Of a stretch of DNA of 20,560 bases, positions 1 through 7,362 are shown piece by piece (the first letter of the stretch is position 1; every line of letters starts with the position of its first letter). The DNA is from an uncultured Candidatus Melainabacteria bacterium (GTDB lineage: Bacteria > Cyanobacteriota > Vampirovibrionia > Gastranaerophilales > Gastranaerophilaceae), in assembly GCA_934777245.1 (NCBI GenBank), contig CAKVND010000041.1:1-20560 (forward strand), in the 5' to 3' direction. A program made the position numbers and the translations under genes. The notes under the pieces were generated by a model. It saw only the letters and a program-made list of their open reading frames with translations. It had not been told where the DNA came from and did not search any database.

Positions 1-1196
1 GGCATGAATGGTTCGCCGAACAATGTTGAGAATGTAGGTTGTGGTTCTGTAACGCCTCTTTCAGTACCAGCTAATTTAGAAGTGAAACCGGTTACGAAGT
101 GGTACATAGCAGCGTTTTTGTCTAATCTAGAGATTGGAGGCAATACGCCGAATGCATCAGCTGTTAAGAAGATAACAACTTTTGGAATGCCACCCTTAGA
201 AGGGATTTGAGCATTGTTGATGTAGTTAATTGGATAACCAACACGAGTGTTTTCTGTTAATGAACCGTCTTCGAAATCGAATTCTCTAGTTTCAGGATCC
301 ATAACAACGTTTTCAACTAATGAACCGAATTTGATAGCGTTGAAGATATCTGGTTCGTTTTCAGCTGAAAGGTGAATACATTTTGCGTAGCAACCGCCTT
401 CAAAGTTGAATACGCCATCTGGTGACCAACCGTGTTCGTCGTCACCGATTAACTTACGGTTTGGATCAGCTGATAAAGTTGTTTTACCAGTACCAGAAAG
501 ACCGAAGAATACAGCTGTTTCACCAGTTGCAGGGTCCATGTTAGCTGAACAGTGCATTGGAAGAACGTTTTTCTTAGTCATAACATAGTTCATAGTAGCG
601 AATACAGATTTTTTGATTTCGCCTGAGTATTGAGAACCGCAGATGATGATTTCGTGAGCTTCGTAATCGATAGCGATACAAGCTTCTGAGTTTACACCAT
701 CAACTTCTGGATCACATTTGAAACCAGGAGCACAAAGGATTGTGTAATCAGGTTCACCGTAATTAGCCAATTCTTCAGCTGTTGGTCTGATTAACAATTC
801 GTGGATGAACATGTTTTGGCTTGCTAATTCGTTGATAACTCTGAATTTTTGAGTGTAAGTTTTGTCAGCACCAGCAAAACCATCGAAAATAAAGATTTCT
901 CTGTTTTGCAAGTAAGATGCGATTTTACCCTTGATAGCGTTGAATTTTTCTCTGCTAATAGGTCTGTTTACTTTACCCCAAGCGATATCGTTGTGGATAG
1001 ATTCTGTATCAACAATAAATTTATCCTTAGGTGAACGACCGGTGTATTTACCAGTTGTAACAACCAAAGCACCAGTGTTGCTCAATGAGCCTTCACCTAA
1101 TCTTAAAGCAGCTTCTGTTAACTGAGCTGGAGTCCAGTTTCTGTGAACTGCTTTTGGTCCGATAATACCAAATTTTTCAATTCCGTATGTTTCCAT
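1..1196 (-). CDS. pckA: Phosphoenolpyruvate carboxykinase (ATP), 3'-truncated by window edge
   Basis: Catalyses ATP-dependent interconversion of oxaloacetate with PEP and CO2 (gluconeogenesis/anaplerosis, cytosol). About 398 N-terminal codons are visible of a family of about 525-540, so roughly the last quarter lies outside the window. Visible signatures: YTGRSPKDKF at residues 51-60 (substrate-binding Arg), the P-loop GLSGTGKTT at 232-240, and the metal/nucleotide segment GDDEHGW at 251-257. The P-loop form and the N-terminal block identify the ATP-dependent class rather than the GTP class. The ATG at 1196 is preceded on the minus strand by a strong AGGAGG about 8 bases upstream, which fixes the start. 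No frameshift is seen. Transcribed divergently from the gene at 1380. Confidence 0.97.
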   Translation of the reverse strand, partial: METYGIEKFGIIGPKAVHRNWTPAQLTEAALRLGEGSLSNTGALVVTTGKYTGRSPKDKFIVDTESIHNDIAWGKVNRPISREKFNAIKGKIASYLQNREIFIFDGFAGADKTYTQKFRVINELASQNMFIHELLIRPTAEELANYGEPDYTILCAPGFKCDPEVDGVNSEACIAIDYEAHEIIICGSQYSGEIKKSVFATMNYVMTKKNVLPMHCSANMDPATGETAVFFGLSGTGKTTLSADPNRKLIGDDEHGWSPDGVFNFEGGCYAKCIHLSAENEPDIFNAIKFGSLVENVVMDPETREFDFEDGSLTENTRVGYPINYINNAQIPSKGGIPKVVIFLTADAFGVLPPISRLDKNAAMYHFVTGFTSKLAGTERGVTEPQPTFSTLFGEPFM

Positions 1197-1225
1197 AATA
1201 TAGCTTCCTCCTTTTTTAAAGCTTT

Positions 1226-1252
1226 TTTATATACACATTAAATGTATTACAA
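1226..1252 (-). promoter_or_regulatory. Possible pckA promoter
   Basis: On the minus strand TTGTAA (1247-1252) and TATAAA (1226-1231) are separated by only 15 bases. The -10 is good, but the spacing is short for a sigma-70-type promoter, so this is a weak call placed mainly by its position about 30 bases before the start codon. Confidence 0.3.
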
Positions 1253-1258
1253 ACACTT

Positions 1259-1279
1259 ATGAAAATCAAATATTTTCAT
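1259..1279. repeat. 8-bp inverted repeat in the pckA/HNH-like divergent region
   Basis: ATGAAAAT and ATTTTCAT are separated by five bases (CAAAT). It lies upstream of the candidate pckA promoter and could be an operator or a weak hairpin. No regulator can be assigned. Confidence 0.35.
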
Positions 1280-1327
1280 GTGTAATTTCTACAAAAATTT
1301 AGACTAAAAATAAATCAAATGTTTATC

Positions 1328-1356
1328 TTGCCAAAATCTAAAACAACTGCTATTAT
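1328..1356 (+). promoter_or_regulatory. Sigma-70-type promoter for the HNH-like gene
   Basis: TTGCCA (1328-1333), a 17-base spacer and TATTAT (1351-1356) match the consensus 5/6 and 5/6 with ideal spacing. The predicted transcript starts near 1363, giving a very short leader with AAAGGGATT just before the ATG at 1380. Confidence 0.7.
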
Positions 1357-1379
1357 TATATCAATAAAGGGATTATAAA

Positions 1380-2456
1380 ATGATAATTTCAGCTATAGCA
1401 CCAAAGATTTTTACTACTAATCAACCAATTCAAAATAACAATTTACAAAATTACAAACATGCAAATCAGATATCTTTCTTACCTAATTTTAAAGCCGCAA
1501 CTTCAGCCGGCAATCCGTTAAAAAAACTTAAAGATGTTATCTGTCCGTATTTTGGCGTAAAAATGATTACAGGCGCAGAACTTCCAAGAATAGAAGCTAA
1601 AATTGATAAATGTAATAATGTATCAGAAGTAGTTAAAACTTTAACTCCTTATAAAAAATACATGCAAAAAGTTGAAAAAAATATTTTTAGAACTTTTGAA
1701 GCTTATGCCAAATTCAATCCAAAATCAAATTTACAAAGTATTTTACAAAACGAATATAATCAAGCACTTATCAAATTAAAACTTGAAGAATTCAATGTAT
1801 TGGATGATGTAGATAAAATATCGTTAAAACTGTCTCCGGAATTAGCTTTAAAAGTGCATGAAAAAACAACTCAATGCAGACAAGTAATACTTAATTGTGA
1901 TCCACAAAACACATTCAAGAGAAAAACACTTCTTGAATATTTAGGAGAAATTAAGCCACAAAGAGCTGAGAAAAAAGTTTTTGAAGAATTAAAAGACAGA
2001 GCAGAATATTTACCAACTTCTGCAACAAGTGAAAATGCCTTTATTGTTAAATATTCAGAACGCACGCAAGAAGAAATCGGCAAACGATTAGTTCGTGCTT
2101 CTATGGCAACAATTGAACATGTTAAACCTAATTCTAAAAACGGTCAAAACGCAATTTCGAACTTTATGCTCACATCCGCGAATGCAAATAACATGCGCTC
2201 AAACATGCCTTTAAGTAAATTTATAGACATGTTTCCAAATATTCCTAAAAATTGCCAGAAATATATAGAACAAATTATTTCAATAATTAAAAGTGGCGGC
2301 TTAAAAGGAAACGAAACATATCCGTTTAAAATAAAAAAGACTTTGCTGAAAGAATCAGCAGGTCGAATTGATTTAGATTTGTCCTCCTACGGTTGCACAG
2401 AAAAACAAGCTTTTTGCAGAACAAAAAAATATTGGGATAATTATCGAAGAAAATAA
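1380..2456 (+). CDS. Unrecognised protein with degenerate HNH-nuclease-like signature
   Basis: 358 residues, basic, no signal peptide or membrane segment. I do not recognise the family by name. Two segments look like a modified HNH endonuclease. Around residues 55-62, CPYFGVKM resembles a CPYCG zinc knuckle with its second Cys replaced by Phe. Around 245-280, IEHVKP (E246, H247), then N257, N261, N270/N271 and R273 followed by MPL, follows the spacing of HNH blocks of the form EHxxPxS...N...N..R..xPL. The middle (90-210) is helical and Lys-rich. The N-terminal 40 residues are Asn/Gln-rich and low in complexity, ending NFKAA. It has its own promoter and a ribosome site (AAAGGGATT), and a 96-base gap separates it from fliJ, so it need not belong to the flagellar operon. 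The nuclease assignment is inference from motif spacing only. Confidence 0.55.
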   Translation: MIISAIAPKIFTTNQPIQNNNLQNYKHANQISFLPNFKAATSAGNPLKKLKDVICPYFGVKMITGAELPRIEAKIDKCNNVSEVVKTLTPYKKYMQKVEKNIFRTFEAYAKFNPKSNLQSILQNEYNQALIKLKLEEFNVLDDVDKISLKLSPELALKVHEKTTQCRQVILNCDPQNTFKRKTLLEYLGEIKPQRAEKKVFEELKDRAEYLPTSATSENAFIVKYSERTQEEIGKRLVRASMATIEHVKPNSKNGQNAISNFMLTSANANNMRSNMPLSKFIDMFPNIPKNCQKYIEQIISIIKSGGLKGNETYPFKIKKTLLKESAGRIDLDLSSYGCTEKQAFCRTKKYWDNYRRK

Positions 2457-2552
2457 TTAAAAATTTGACTATTAAAAATTTATAATTAATCATACAAATA
2501 GATGTATTAAATTTTTGAAAACTCTGCCACAATACATGTGTGAGAATGTATT

Positions 2553-3053
2553 ATGCCCTTTAGATACCGTTTAGAAAATATCCTAAAAATGAGAATCCGA
2601 AAGAAGGAAGCTCAAGAAACAGTTGTTCAAAAGGCGCAACACGAAGTATTTCTTGCAGAAGAAAGGATTAGGCAAAACCAAGCAGAAATCCAACAAACCG
2701 TAATCAACAGAAAATCCGCCGACTTTAGGATGATGGAATACTATGATAATTATCTCCACCATTTATGGGACAAAGCGGAAGTTCTGGAACAGGAAAGACA
2801 GAAAGTCCAAGCTATCTTAGAAGAAGAACAGCAAAAACTTGTTAAGTGTGAGCAAGAAGTTAAGGTTCTTGAAAAACACAAAGAAAAACAAAGAGAAGCT
2901 TATTTAGAAGCCGAAAAGGCAGAGGAACTTAAACAATTCTCAGAAATCGGTGTACAAAGATTCTTTATAAGGTCAAGAGAAGAAGCCGAAGAACAAGAGC
3001 TTGAAGAACAGTTAAGAAAAGCACAAATGGAAAAAAATGACGATGAATATTGA
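2553..3053 (+). CDS. fliJ: Flagellar export protein FliJ
   Basis: FliJ is the coiled-coil stalk/chaperone of the flagellar type III export ATPase. The 166-residue product begins with the family signature MPFRYRLENILKMRIRKKEA and continues as one long charged helical coiled coil (about residues 12-166), with the usual length (about 145-165) and a Glu/Lys-rich tail. The ATPase gene fliI, often just upstream of fliJ, is not here; the preceding gene is the HNH-like protein. The 3' end overlaps the next gene by 11-17 bases, indicating translational coupling. The ribosome site before ATG 2553 (GTGTGAGAATG region) is weak. Confidence 0.85.
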   Translation: MPFRYRLENILKMRIRKKEAQETVVQKAQHEVFLAEERIRQNQAEIQQTVINRKSADFRMMEYYDNYLHHLWDKAEVLEQERQKVQAILEEEQQKLVKCEQEVKVLEKHKEKQREAYLEAEKAEELKQFSEIGVQRFFIRSREEAEEQELEEQLRKAQMEKNDDEY

Positions 3054-4233
3054 TACTCAATCTAAAATTACATCCGTAAACAACAATAATTCTACTTCAA
3101 AAACACAGAAAAAAAGCGATACAAAATTTTCTGATGAGTTAAAGAATGTTTCTAAAACTGATTCAAAAGAAGAGGTAAAAGAAAAAGAAGAAATTAAAAA
3201 TGAAAAAGACATGAAAGCCGATTCTAAGGAAGAAGTAAAATCAGAAAACAAGTCAGATGAAAAAGTAGAAAAATCTGAAAAAGAAACTCAAGAGACTGGC
3301 GAAGAAGCTTCAAAAGAGGACAATATTGAAGATGTAATTGGTGGCTTGCAACAAACTGTTGAAGAACTTAATAAACTAAATCAAAAGAATGATAAAACTA
3401 ATTCTGAATTAAAGAAAGATACTCTTTCTGACGATAAAGACAGAGAGGATAATACTTTGATAGATAACAATATTAATATTAAAGATAAAACAGAACAACA
3501 ACTTCCGCAGATGAACGCTAATATGAACTTCAACAGCAACGGACAACCTTTCTCTGCTTTTGTTGAAAACACAAACAATAACAATCAACTTTCTGCTTCT
3601 GAAACAGATTTGGCAGAAGAAAAAGCAATACTTTCAACAATGAATGAAAACATAGCTATTGCGCAAAAGAATATGCTTTTGAACAAAACTAATAAGGAAG
3701 AAAAGCCGAAAGTAGCTGTGCAAACAGAAATTCAACAAGAAGAACAAACGCCTAAAACAAAAACTGTTACAAATGAAGAAGGTGTTAAAAAGGTTAACGT
3801 AAAAACAAATATTACTACGGAAACAGTTGTTAAATTTGATGAGATTGCAATGAACAAAAATGATGTTGAATTTTTTGCAAACCTTGTTGAAAATGGTTCT
3901 GTTGATATGAATTCTGTTCAACATGCTCAAAAATCTTCACAAGTTTCAAAAACTTTGGCAGACATGATTGCAAAATCTATGCAAGATAATCAACCGATAA
4001 GAATAAATTTTGACAACGACATTTCTGTCATTATAAAAGTTAGTAAGAATGGTAAAATTTCAGCAGACTTCTTGCCAAGTTCTCAAATTGCAGAAGCGTA
4101 TTTGAAAGAAAATTTGCCAATCTTAAAACAAAGGTTTGACGATAATAATATAGATTATGAAGAGTTAAACCACAGAAAACAAGAACAACAAGACGATAGA
4201 AATAACAGAAAGAAGGGGCGCAAAGATGAATGA
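3037..4233 (+). CDS. fliK: FliK-like flagellar hook-length control protein
   Basis: 398 residues. FliK acts as the secreted ruler that stops hook growth and switches export specificity at FlhB. Residues 1-290 are extremely hydrophilic, Lys/Glu/Asn/Gln-rich and low in complexity, as expected for the disordered ruler part. Residues about 305-375 form a compact domain (IRINFDNDISVIIKVSKNGK, then a segment ending LKENLPILKQRF) that matches the FliK C-terminal switch domain in pattern. The tail after 375 is basic and Gln/Asn/Arg-rich. The start is either ATG 3037 or ATG 3043; both lie inside the end of fliJ. The stop overlaps the following gene by 8 bases. The name rests on the C-terminal pattern and the position between fliJ and a hook/rod gene. 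Confidence 0.75.
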   Translation: MTMNIDTQSKITSVNNNNSTSKTQKKSDTKFSDELKNVSKTDSKEEVKEKEEIKNEKDMKADSKEEVKSENKSDEKVEKSEKETQETGEEASKEDNIEDVIGGLQQTVEELNKLNQKNDKTNSELKKDTLSDDKDREDNTLIDNNINIKDKTEQQLPQMNANMNFNSNGQPFSAFVENTNNNNQLSASETDLAEEKAILSTMNENIAIAQKNMLLNKTNKEEKPKVAVQTEIQQEEQTPKTKTVTNEEGVKKVNVKTNITTETVVKFDEIAMNKNDVEFFANLVENGSVDMNSVQHAQKSSQVSKTLADMIAKSMQDNQPIRINFDNDISVIIKVSKNGKISADFLPSSQIAEAYLKENLPILKQRFDDNNIDYEELNHRKQEQQDDRNNRKKGRKDE

Positions 4234-5062
4234 TTTATACACAACTGCGATAAATACCCAAAAAGCTACCGTACAATGGATGGACGTTTTGGCGGACAAC
4301 CTCACAAACGTTTATACTCCGGGGTTTAGAGAAAACAAAGTAACGTTTAAAACTTTCCTGGGTGGTGCTGTAATCGATAATAATGTTAAAAACCTTGGTC
4401 AAGGTAAATCAACTCCTGGTACTTCAAATGAAAACTTGTTCTTTGAAGGTAGCGGATATTTTATGTTGCGCTCACCAGACGGCAATGTTTCTTATACGCG
4501 TCTTGGTGAATTTACATTTGACTCCGAAGGCGTTTATAAGGCTAAAAGCGGTGCGACTGTTCAAGGCTATATTCTTAACGATAAGGGTGAAATCATGTCC
4601 GGTACAAAATCTATAAGCGATGATTTGTACCAAGAAACTGCGCTTAAAGGCGGAGCTTTGAGTATTCCTACTACAAATATTAAACTTTGGATTGACCCGA
4701 ATAACGGTAAATTCTTAGGTAAATATGATGAATACGAAATCAAGAATGACGGCACAATTTATGGTAAAGCTGACGGTGGTAATCGTTCTGTTCCTTTGTA
4801 TAAGATTGCGACTGCAAACTTCCATAATCCGAACGGTTTGTATGAAGTTAAGGACGGCGTTTTTGTAGAGACTCCTGAATCAGGGAAACCGGTTGTAGGT
4901 CGCGGTGAAATTCGTTCAGGCTTGTTAGAGCAAGCAAATACAGATTTTAAGGCTAATATGGCGGATTATCAGCAGGCGAAAGTTCAAATGGAACTGGTTA
5001 ATGCTTTGATTAAGTCAAACAAAGACCTGCTACAATCAGCAATGGAAATGGCAACACAATAG
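4226..5062 (+). CDS. Flagellar hook/rod protein (FlgE/FlgF/FlgG family)
   Basis: 278 residues. The N-terminal rod-type helix is followed by the family signature around NLTNVYTPGF (residues 25-34). The central part (about 75-215) is the beta-rich hook/rod body. The C-terminal helix after SGLLEQANTDF (from about 232) is the axial helix that packs in the flagellar core. It would be exported by the flagellar type III system to form rod or hook. The length fits FlgF or FlgG better than a full FlgE, but the position after fliK is where hook genes (flgD/flgE) usually sit, so I leave the symbol open. The ribosome site GAAGGGGC lies inside fliK, which the gene overlaps by 8 bases. A strong terminator follows. 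Confidence 0.85.
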   Translation: MNDLYTTAINTQKATVQWMDVLADNLTNVYTPGFRENKVTFKTFLGGAVIDNNVKNLGQGKSTPGTSNENLFFEGSGYFMLRSPDGNVSYTRLGEFTFDSEGVYKAKSGATVQGYILNDKGEIMSGTKSISDDLYQETALKGGALSIPTTNIKLWIDPNNGKFLGKYDEYEIKNDGTIYGKADGGNRSVPLYKIATANFHNPNGLYEVKDGVFVETPESGKPVVGRGEIRSGLLEQANTDFKANMADYQQAKVQMELVNALIKSNKDLLQSAMEMATQ

Positions 5063-5070
5063 TGGTTGCG

Positions 5071-5126
5071 AACTAATAAAACTCTCTTCTTAGCTTTCTC
5101 CTAAAAGAGAGTTTTGTTAGTTTTAA
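5071..5126. terminator. Long-stem terminator after the flagellar operon
   Basis: An 18-bp stem (5071-5088 with 5105-5122, one G-T wobble) around a 16-base loop, followed by TTTT. AAAACTCTCTT pairs with AAGAGAGTTTT at the core. It sits exactly between the convergent hook/rod and PilZ genes, and A-rich/T-rich flanks on both sides suggest it works in both directions. Confidence 0.85.
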
Positions 5127-5750
5127 TTATCGAGCATTATTTCTTTTATATTCCAATTGCTTTTGGATACATTTTTGCGAAATAAAATCTCTTTCTGAAT
5201 CCGTTATACCCAAAAACTCAAAAGAAACTTTTGGAATATTATCTTCTGTATCAAATCTAATAAATTTAGATTTAATTTTTAATTCTTTTTCCGGAAATAG
5301 TAAATCTAAATTAACTTCTTCCGGAATATCAACTTTTCTTAATAAAATTAATCTAACTCCATTTGCAGAAATATCATGAATTTTGCAAGGAATTGTTTCA
5401 TTTTCAAAACTAATTATCGCATCTTCATCCATTTTTACTCTAAAATACTCGCGATTTTGCTGATATTCAATACCTACGGGAGTTTTCATTACAAAAAATA
5501 TATAAGGTGCATCATTCTCAATAGATTTAAGCGTCGTAGAAGTTCTATACAATCCATTTTCACACACAAAACTTAAAGAAACTTCTTGCGGAGTATCAAG
5601 AAAAAGATTATCCTCAAATTTTGCACAAGCAAAAATTTCTCTTTCATTCATATTTTTAATTGCTGCCTTTGTACAACAAACCGTACCGGATTTATCTTTG
5701 TAAACAATTTTAATATAATTAATATTGTCCAGATTTAAGTTAAATTTCAT
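5127..5750 (-). CDS. PilZ-domain protein (YcgR-like c-di-GMP receptor)
   Basis: 207 residues. The N-terminal half (about 10-95) is a beta-rich YcgR-N/PilZN-like segment. The C-terminal half is a PilZ domain with the two c-di-GMP signatures intact: RxxxR (R100 and R104 in QNREYFRVKM) and DxSxxG (D126, S128, G131 in DISANGVRL). The family binds c-di-GMP and in YcgR slows the flagellar motor. Its position just after the flagellar genes, though on the opposite strand and past a terminator, supports a motility role by inference. The start at 5750 has a GAAGAAG ribosome site directly upstream, and a good promoter lies further upstream. Confidence 0.85.
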   Translation of the reverse strand: MKFNLNLDNINYIKIVYKDKSGTVCCTKAAIKNMNEREIFACAKFEDNLFLDTPQEVSLSFVCENGLYRTSTTLKSIENDAPYIFFVMKTPVGIEYQQNREYFRVKMDEDAIISFENETIPCKIHDISANGVRLILLRKVDIPEEVNLDLLFPEKELKIKSKFIRFDTEDNIPKVSFEFLGITDSERDFISQKCIQKQLEYKRNNAR

Positions 5751-5802
5751 CTTCTTCTTTATTCCTATTTAGTTTTAACAATCCATTAGAATCTCCACTT
5801 GT

Positions 5803-5832
5803 ATTATAACAGATTTTGCGCCAAAATGGTAA
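5803..5832 (-). promoter_or_regulatory. Extended -10 promoter for the PilZ gene
   Basis: On the minus strand: TTACCA (5827-5832), an 18-base spacer, and a perfect TATAAT (5803-5808) with the extended TGT just upstream (5809-5811). The -10 lies in the near-palindrome GTATTATAAC, so the same bases also read as a -10-like TATTAT on the plus strand toward the HAD gene, without a convincing -35 there. Confidence 0.65.
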
Positions 5833-5834
5833 TT

Positions 5835-6521
5835 ATGAAAGGTATTATTTTTGATTTTAACGGAACTTTATATTGGGATTCAAAACTTCACTACGATGCG
5901 TGGAGAGAATTCTCAAAAATTTTAAGAGGAACAGCGTTTTCTGATGAAGAAATGCGCGATAAAATGTTTGGGCACACAAACGAAGATATTATAGAATACG
6001 CGATTGGCAAAAAACCTTCTGCTGAAATGGTTGAGAAATATGCAAAAGAAAAAGAAGGTTTGTATAGAAAACAATGTCTAATCGACAAAGAGAATTTTAA
6101 GCTTGCCCCTGGAGCAATTGAGTTTTTGGATTATCTTAAAGAAAACAATATTCCACGCACAATTGCCACAATGTCAGAATGGGATAATATTGAATTTTAT
6201 ATAAAAGAATTCGATTTACCACGTTGGTTTGACGTTGATAAAATTGTTTACTCTAACGGGAAAATCCCAGGAAAACCTGCACCTGATATATTTATGATTG
6301 CAGCAGATAAAATCGGTTTAAATCCGAAAGACTGCGTTGTTATAGAAGATGCAATTGCAGGAATTAATTCCGCAAAATCAGCAGGAATAGGAAAAATTAT
6401 CGCTATAGCTTCAATGGAGCCGGTTGAGTTTTATCAAAAAATCGATGGAGTTTCTGAGATTATCAAAAGTTTTGATGAAATCGACCGTTCAATGTTTGAA
6501 TCATCAATTCAATTAGTTTAA
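5835..6521 (+). CDS. HAD-superfamily phosphatase (beta-phosphoglucomutase-like)
   Basis: 228 residues from ATG 5835. Motif I is FDFNGTL with the nucleophile Asp at 7. The usual second Asp is Asn (N9), a variant seen in several HAD subfamilies. Motif II is the T/S at about 112-114 (TMSEWDN), motif III Lys at 147 (GKPAPDIF) and motif IV E171-D172 (VVIEDAIAGI). A helical cap domain occupies about residues 20-90. The set fits subclass I HAD hydrolases that act on small sugar or nucleotide phosphates; the substrate is not predictable. I chose ATG 5835 because MKGIIFDFNG is the normal family start. An in-frame ATG at 5826 and a TTG at 5799 exist. No ribosome site is visible before either ATG, so a very short or leaderless transcript is possible. 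Confidence 0.85.
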   Translation: MKGIIFDFNGTLYWDSKLHYDAWREFSKILRGTAFSDEEMRDKMFGHTNEDIIEYAIGKKPSAEMVEKYAKEKEGLYRKQCLIDKENFKLAPGAIEFLDYLKENNIPRTIATMSEWDNIEFYIKEFDLPRWFDVDKIVYSNGKIPGKPAPDIFMIAADKIGLNPKDCVVIEDAIAGINSAKSAGIGKIIAIASMEPVEFYQKIDGVSEIIKSFDEIDRSMFESSIQLV

Positions 6522-6524
6522 TGC

Positions 6525-6604
6525 TATTCCCCTCTCCAAGGGGGAGGGTAGTAGTTGTGCTTGAGACTGCGTCGAAAGCTACAACTACGGGTGGGGGTAT
6601 TATT
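6525..6604. repeat. GC-rich double-hairpin repeat after the HAD gene
   Basis: Two stem-loops stand back to back in an otherwise AT-rich gap. CCCTCTCC (6530-6537) pairs with GGGGAGGG (6541-6548, one wobble), and GTAGTTGT (6551-6558) pairs with ACAACTAC (6581-6588). A further G-run lies at 6589-6597. The composition contrasts sharply with the flanks, as expected of a dispersed repeat. It may also slow transcription leaving the HAD gene, but no T-run follows directly. Confidence 0.6.
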
Positions 6605-6613
6605 AAATTTTTT

Positions 6614-6937
6614 ATTGCGTGATTTTTCTTTTTTGCTTACTTTTTTCTTTTTATTTCGCAACAAAAAAGAAAAAGTAAGAATCTTTTTGTAATAAAAAAA
6701 GTTTTCTTAAATGTTCTTTTCTTTCTCTTTTATTGCGATAAAAAGATTTTTCACTTCACTTCCAAGCCAGTAAGTATATCTACAAGCCAAAAGCATTTAC
6801 CCTAGAAAAGGACCAAAAGAAAGAGAAAACACGCTACCGCTTCCTACGCTCTTACGAGCGTTGACAAAATGAATGTAGCGGGTAAACCCGCACTTTCATG
6901 CTCGCTAAAAAACGCTCGCGGCGTAGAAGGCGTTCAC
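6614..6937. repeat. Dispersed repeat, copy A
   Basis: About 324 bases matching the reverse complement of 18782-19060. Shared blocks in order: ATTGCGTGATTTTTC at the start; a CTTACTTTTTTCTTTTT hairpin (6636-6679); the TTCTTTTCTTTCTCTTT stretch; CCAAAAGAAAGAGAAAACAC; the hairpin ACGCTC-TTAC-GAGCGT (6846-6861); GTTGACAAAATG; GCTCGCTAAAAAACGCTCGC; and GCGGCGT near the end. Relative to the other copy it carries about 60 extra bases in the middle (about 6745-6815) and GCGGGTAAACCCGC in place of TTGCAAGCAGAGCTTGCA. No credible coding potential is seen. Confidence 0.8.
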
Positions 6938-6967
6938 AAATAATTATATGCTATTTTTAAAATATTA

Positions 6968-7107
6968 ATGGATTGTTTCACTAACGCTCGCAATAACTGA
7001 GCGTCTTATTTTTAAGCGTGCTGTCATTGCGAGAAGCAAATTTCCCTTTACTCTCAACCACTTTTTACAAAAGGCGAGAGGAGGAAATTGGCGACGAAGC
7101 AATCCAT
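6968..7107. repeat. MITE-like element with 8-bp terminal inverted repeats
   Basis: ATGGATTG (6968-6975) and CAATCCAT (7100-7107) bound about 140 bases containing TCATTGCGAGAAGCAAATT and GACGAAGCAATCC. Strings of the type 'CATTGCGAG...GAAGCAATCC' recur as dispersed repeats in many bacterial genomes (general knowledge, not checked here). No coding potential is seen. The element is separate from copy A just upstream. Confidence 0.6.
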
Positions 7108-7170
7108 CAATAGTTGGATAACTAATTAAACGGCACAAATTGATATTTATAAAAAATTTACGCAAAAAAA

Positions 7171-7199
7171 AAAGGCTAAAGGATGTGGTTTTAGCCTTT
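7171..7199 (-). terminator. Minus-strand intrinsic terminator
   Basis: AAAGGCTAAA (7171-7180) and TTTAGCCTTT (7190-7199) form a 10-bp stem with a 9-base loop. The run of ten As at 7164-7173 becomes a T-run only for minus-strand transcripts; on the plus strand no T-run follows. The only minus-strand source nearby is the murT-exporter operon that ends at 7648, so transcripts ending here would run antisense across the whole XRE gene. Confidence 0.6.
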
Positions 7200-7220
7200 A
7201 TACTTCATACTTCCAACTAA

Positions 7221-7267
7221 TAATAACATTATATTTCATTGAATAGCGCAATGAACGTAAGTTATTA
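7221..7267. promoter_or_regulatory. Nested palindrome upstream of the XRE gene
   Basis: Two inverted repeats share one centre: TAATAAC (7221-7227) with GTTATTA (7261-7267), and inside it TTCATTG (7235-7241) with CAATGAA (7249-7255). It is a candidate operator for the XRE protein or a structured leader. The distance to the XRE promoter (about 70 bases) argues for an upstream control site. Confidence 0.4.
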
Positions 7268-7338
7268 TACATATTAGTCTACTATGCAATCTTCATATTG
7301 TCAATACTTATTACACTAATCGTATCGTTACAATTTTT

Positions 7339-7344
7339 TATAAT
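7339..7344 (+). promoter_or_regulatory. -10 element for the XRE gene
   Basis: A perfect TATAAT 19 bases before the ATG at 7363. No clear -35 is seen at 16-18 bases upstream, which would fit a regulated or activator-dependent promoter. The predicted leader is only about 12 bases. Confidence 0.45.
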
Positions 7345-7362
7345 AGGTCTTATTCTAAAGGC

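Noticed and set aside
2481..2543. Promoter directly before fliJ
   Set aside because: A perfect TATAAT at 2481 has its TTGACT only 10 bases upstream, and TTGAAA at 2515 has no -10 at a workable distance; neither can be supported.
6965..7165. Minus-strand open frame of 66 codons
   Set aside because: It is contained in the ATGGATTG-ended repeat; such repeats often contain chance frames.
6522..7362. tRNA or other structured housekeeping RNA in the gap
   Set aside because: The hairpins present do not form a cloverleaf or carry T-loop/anticodon-type signatures; they belong to the repeats described.
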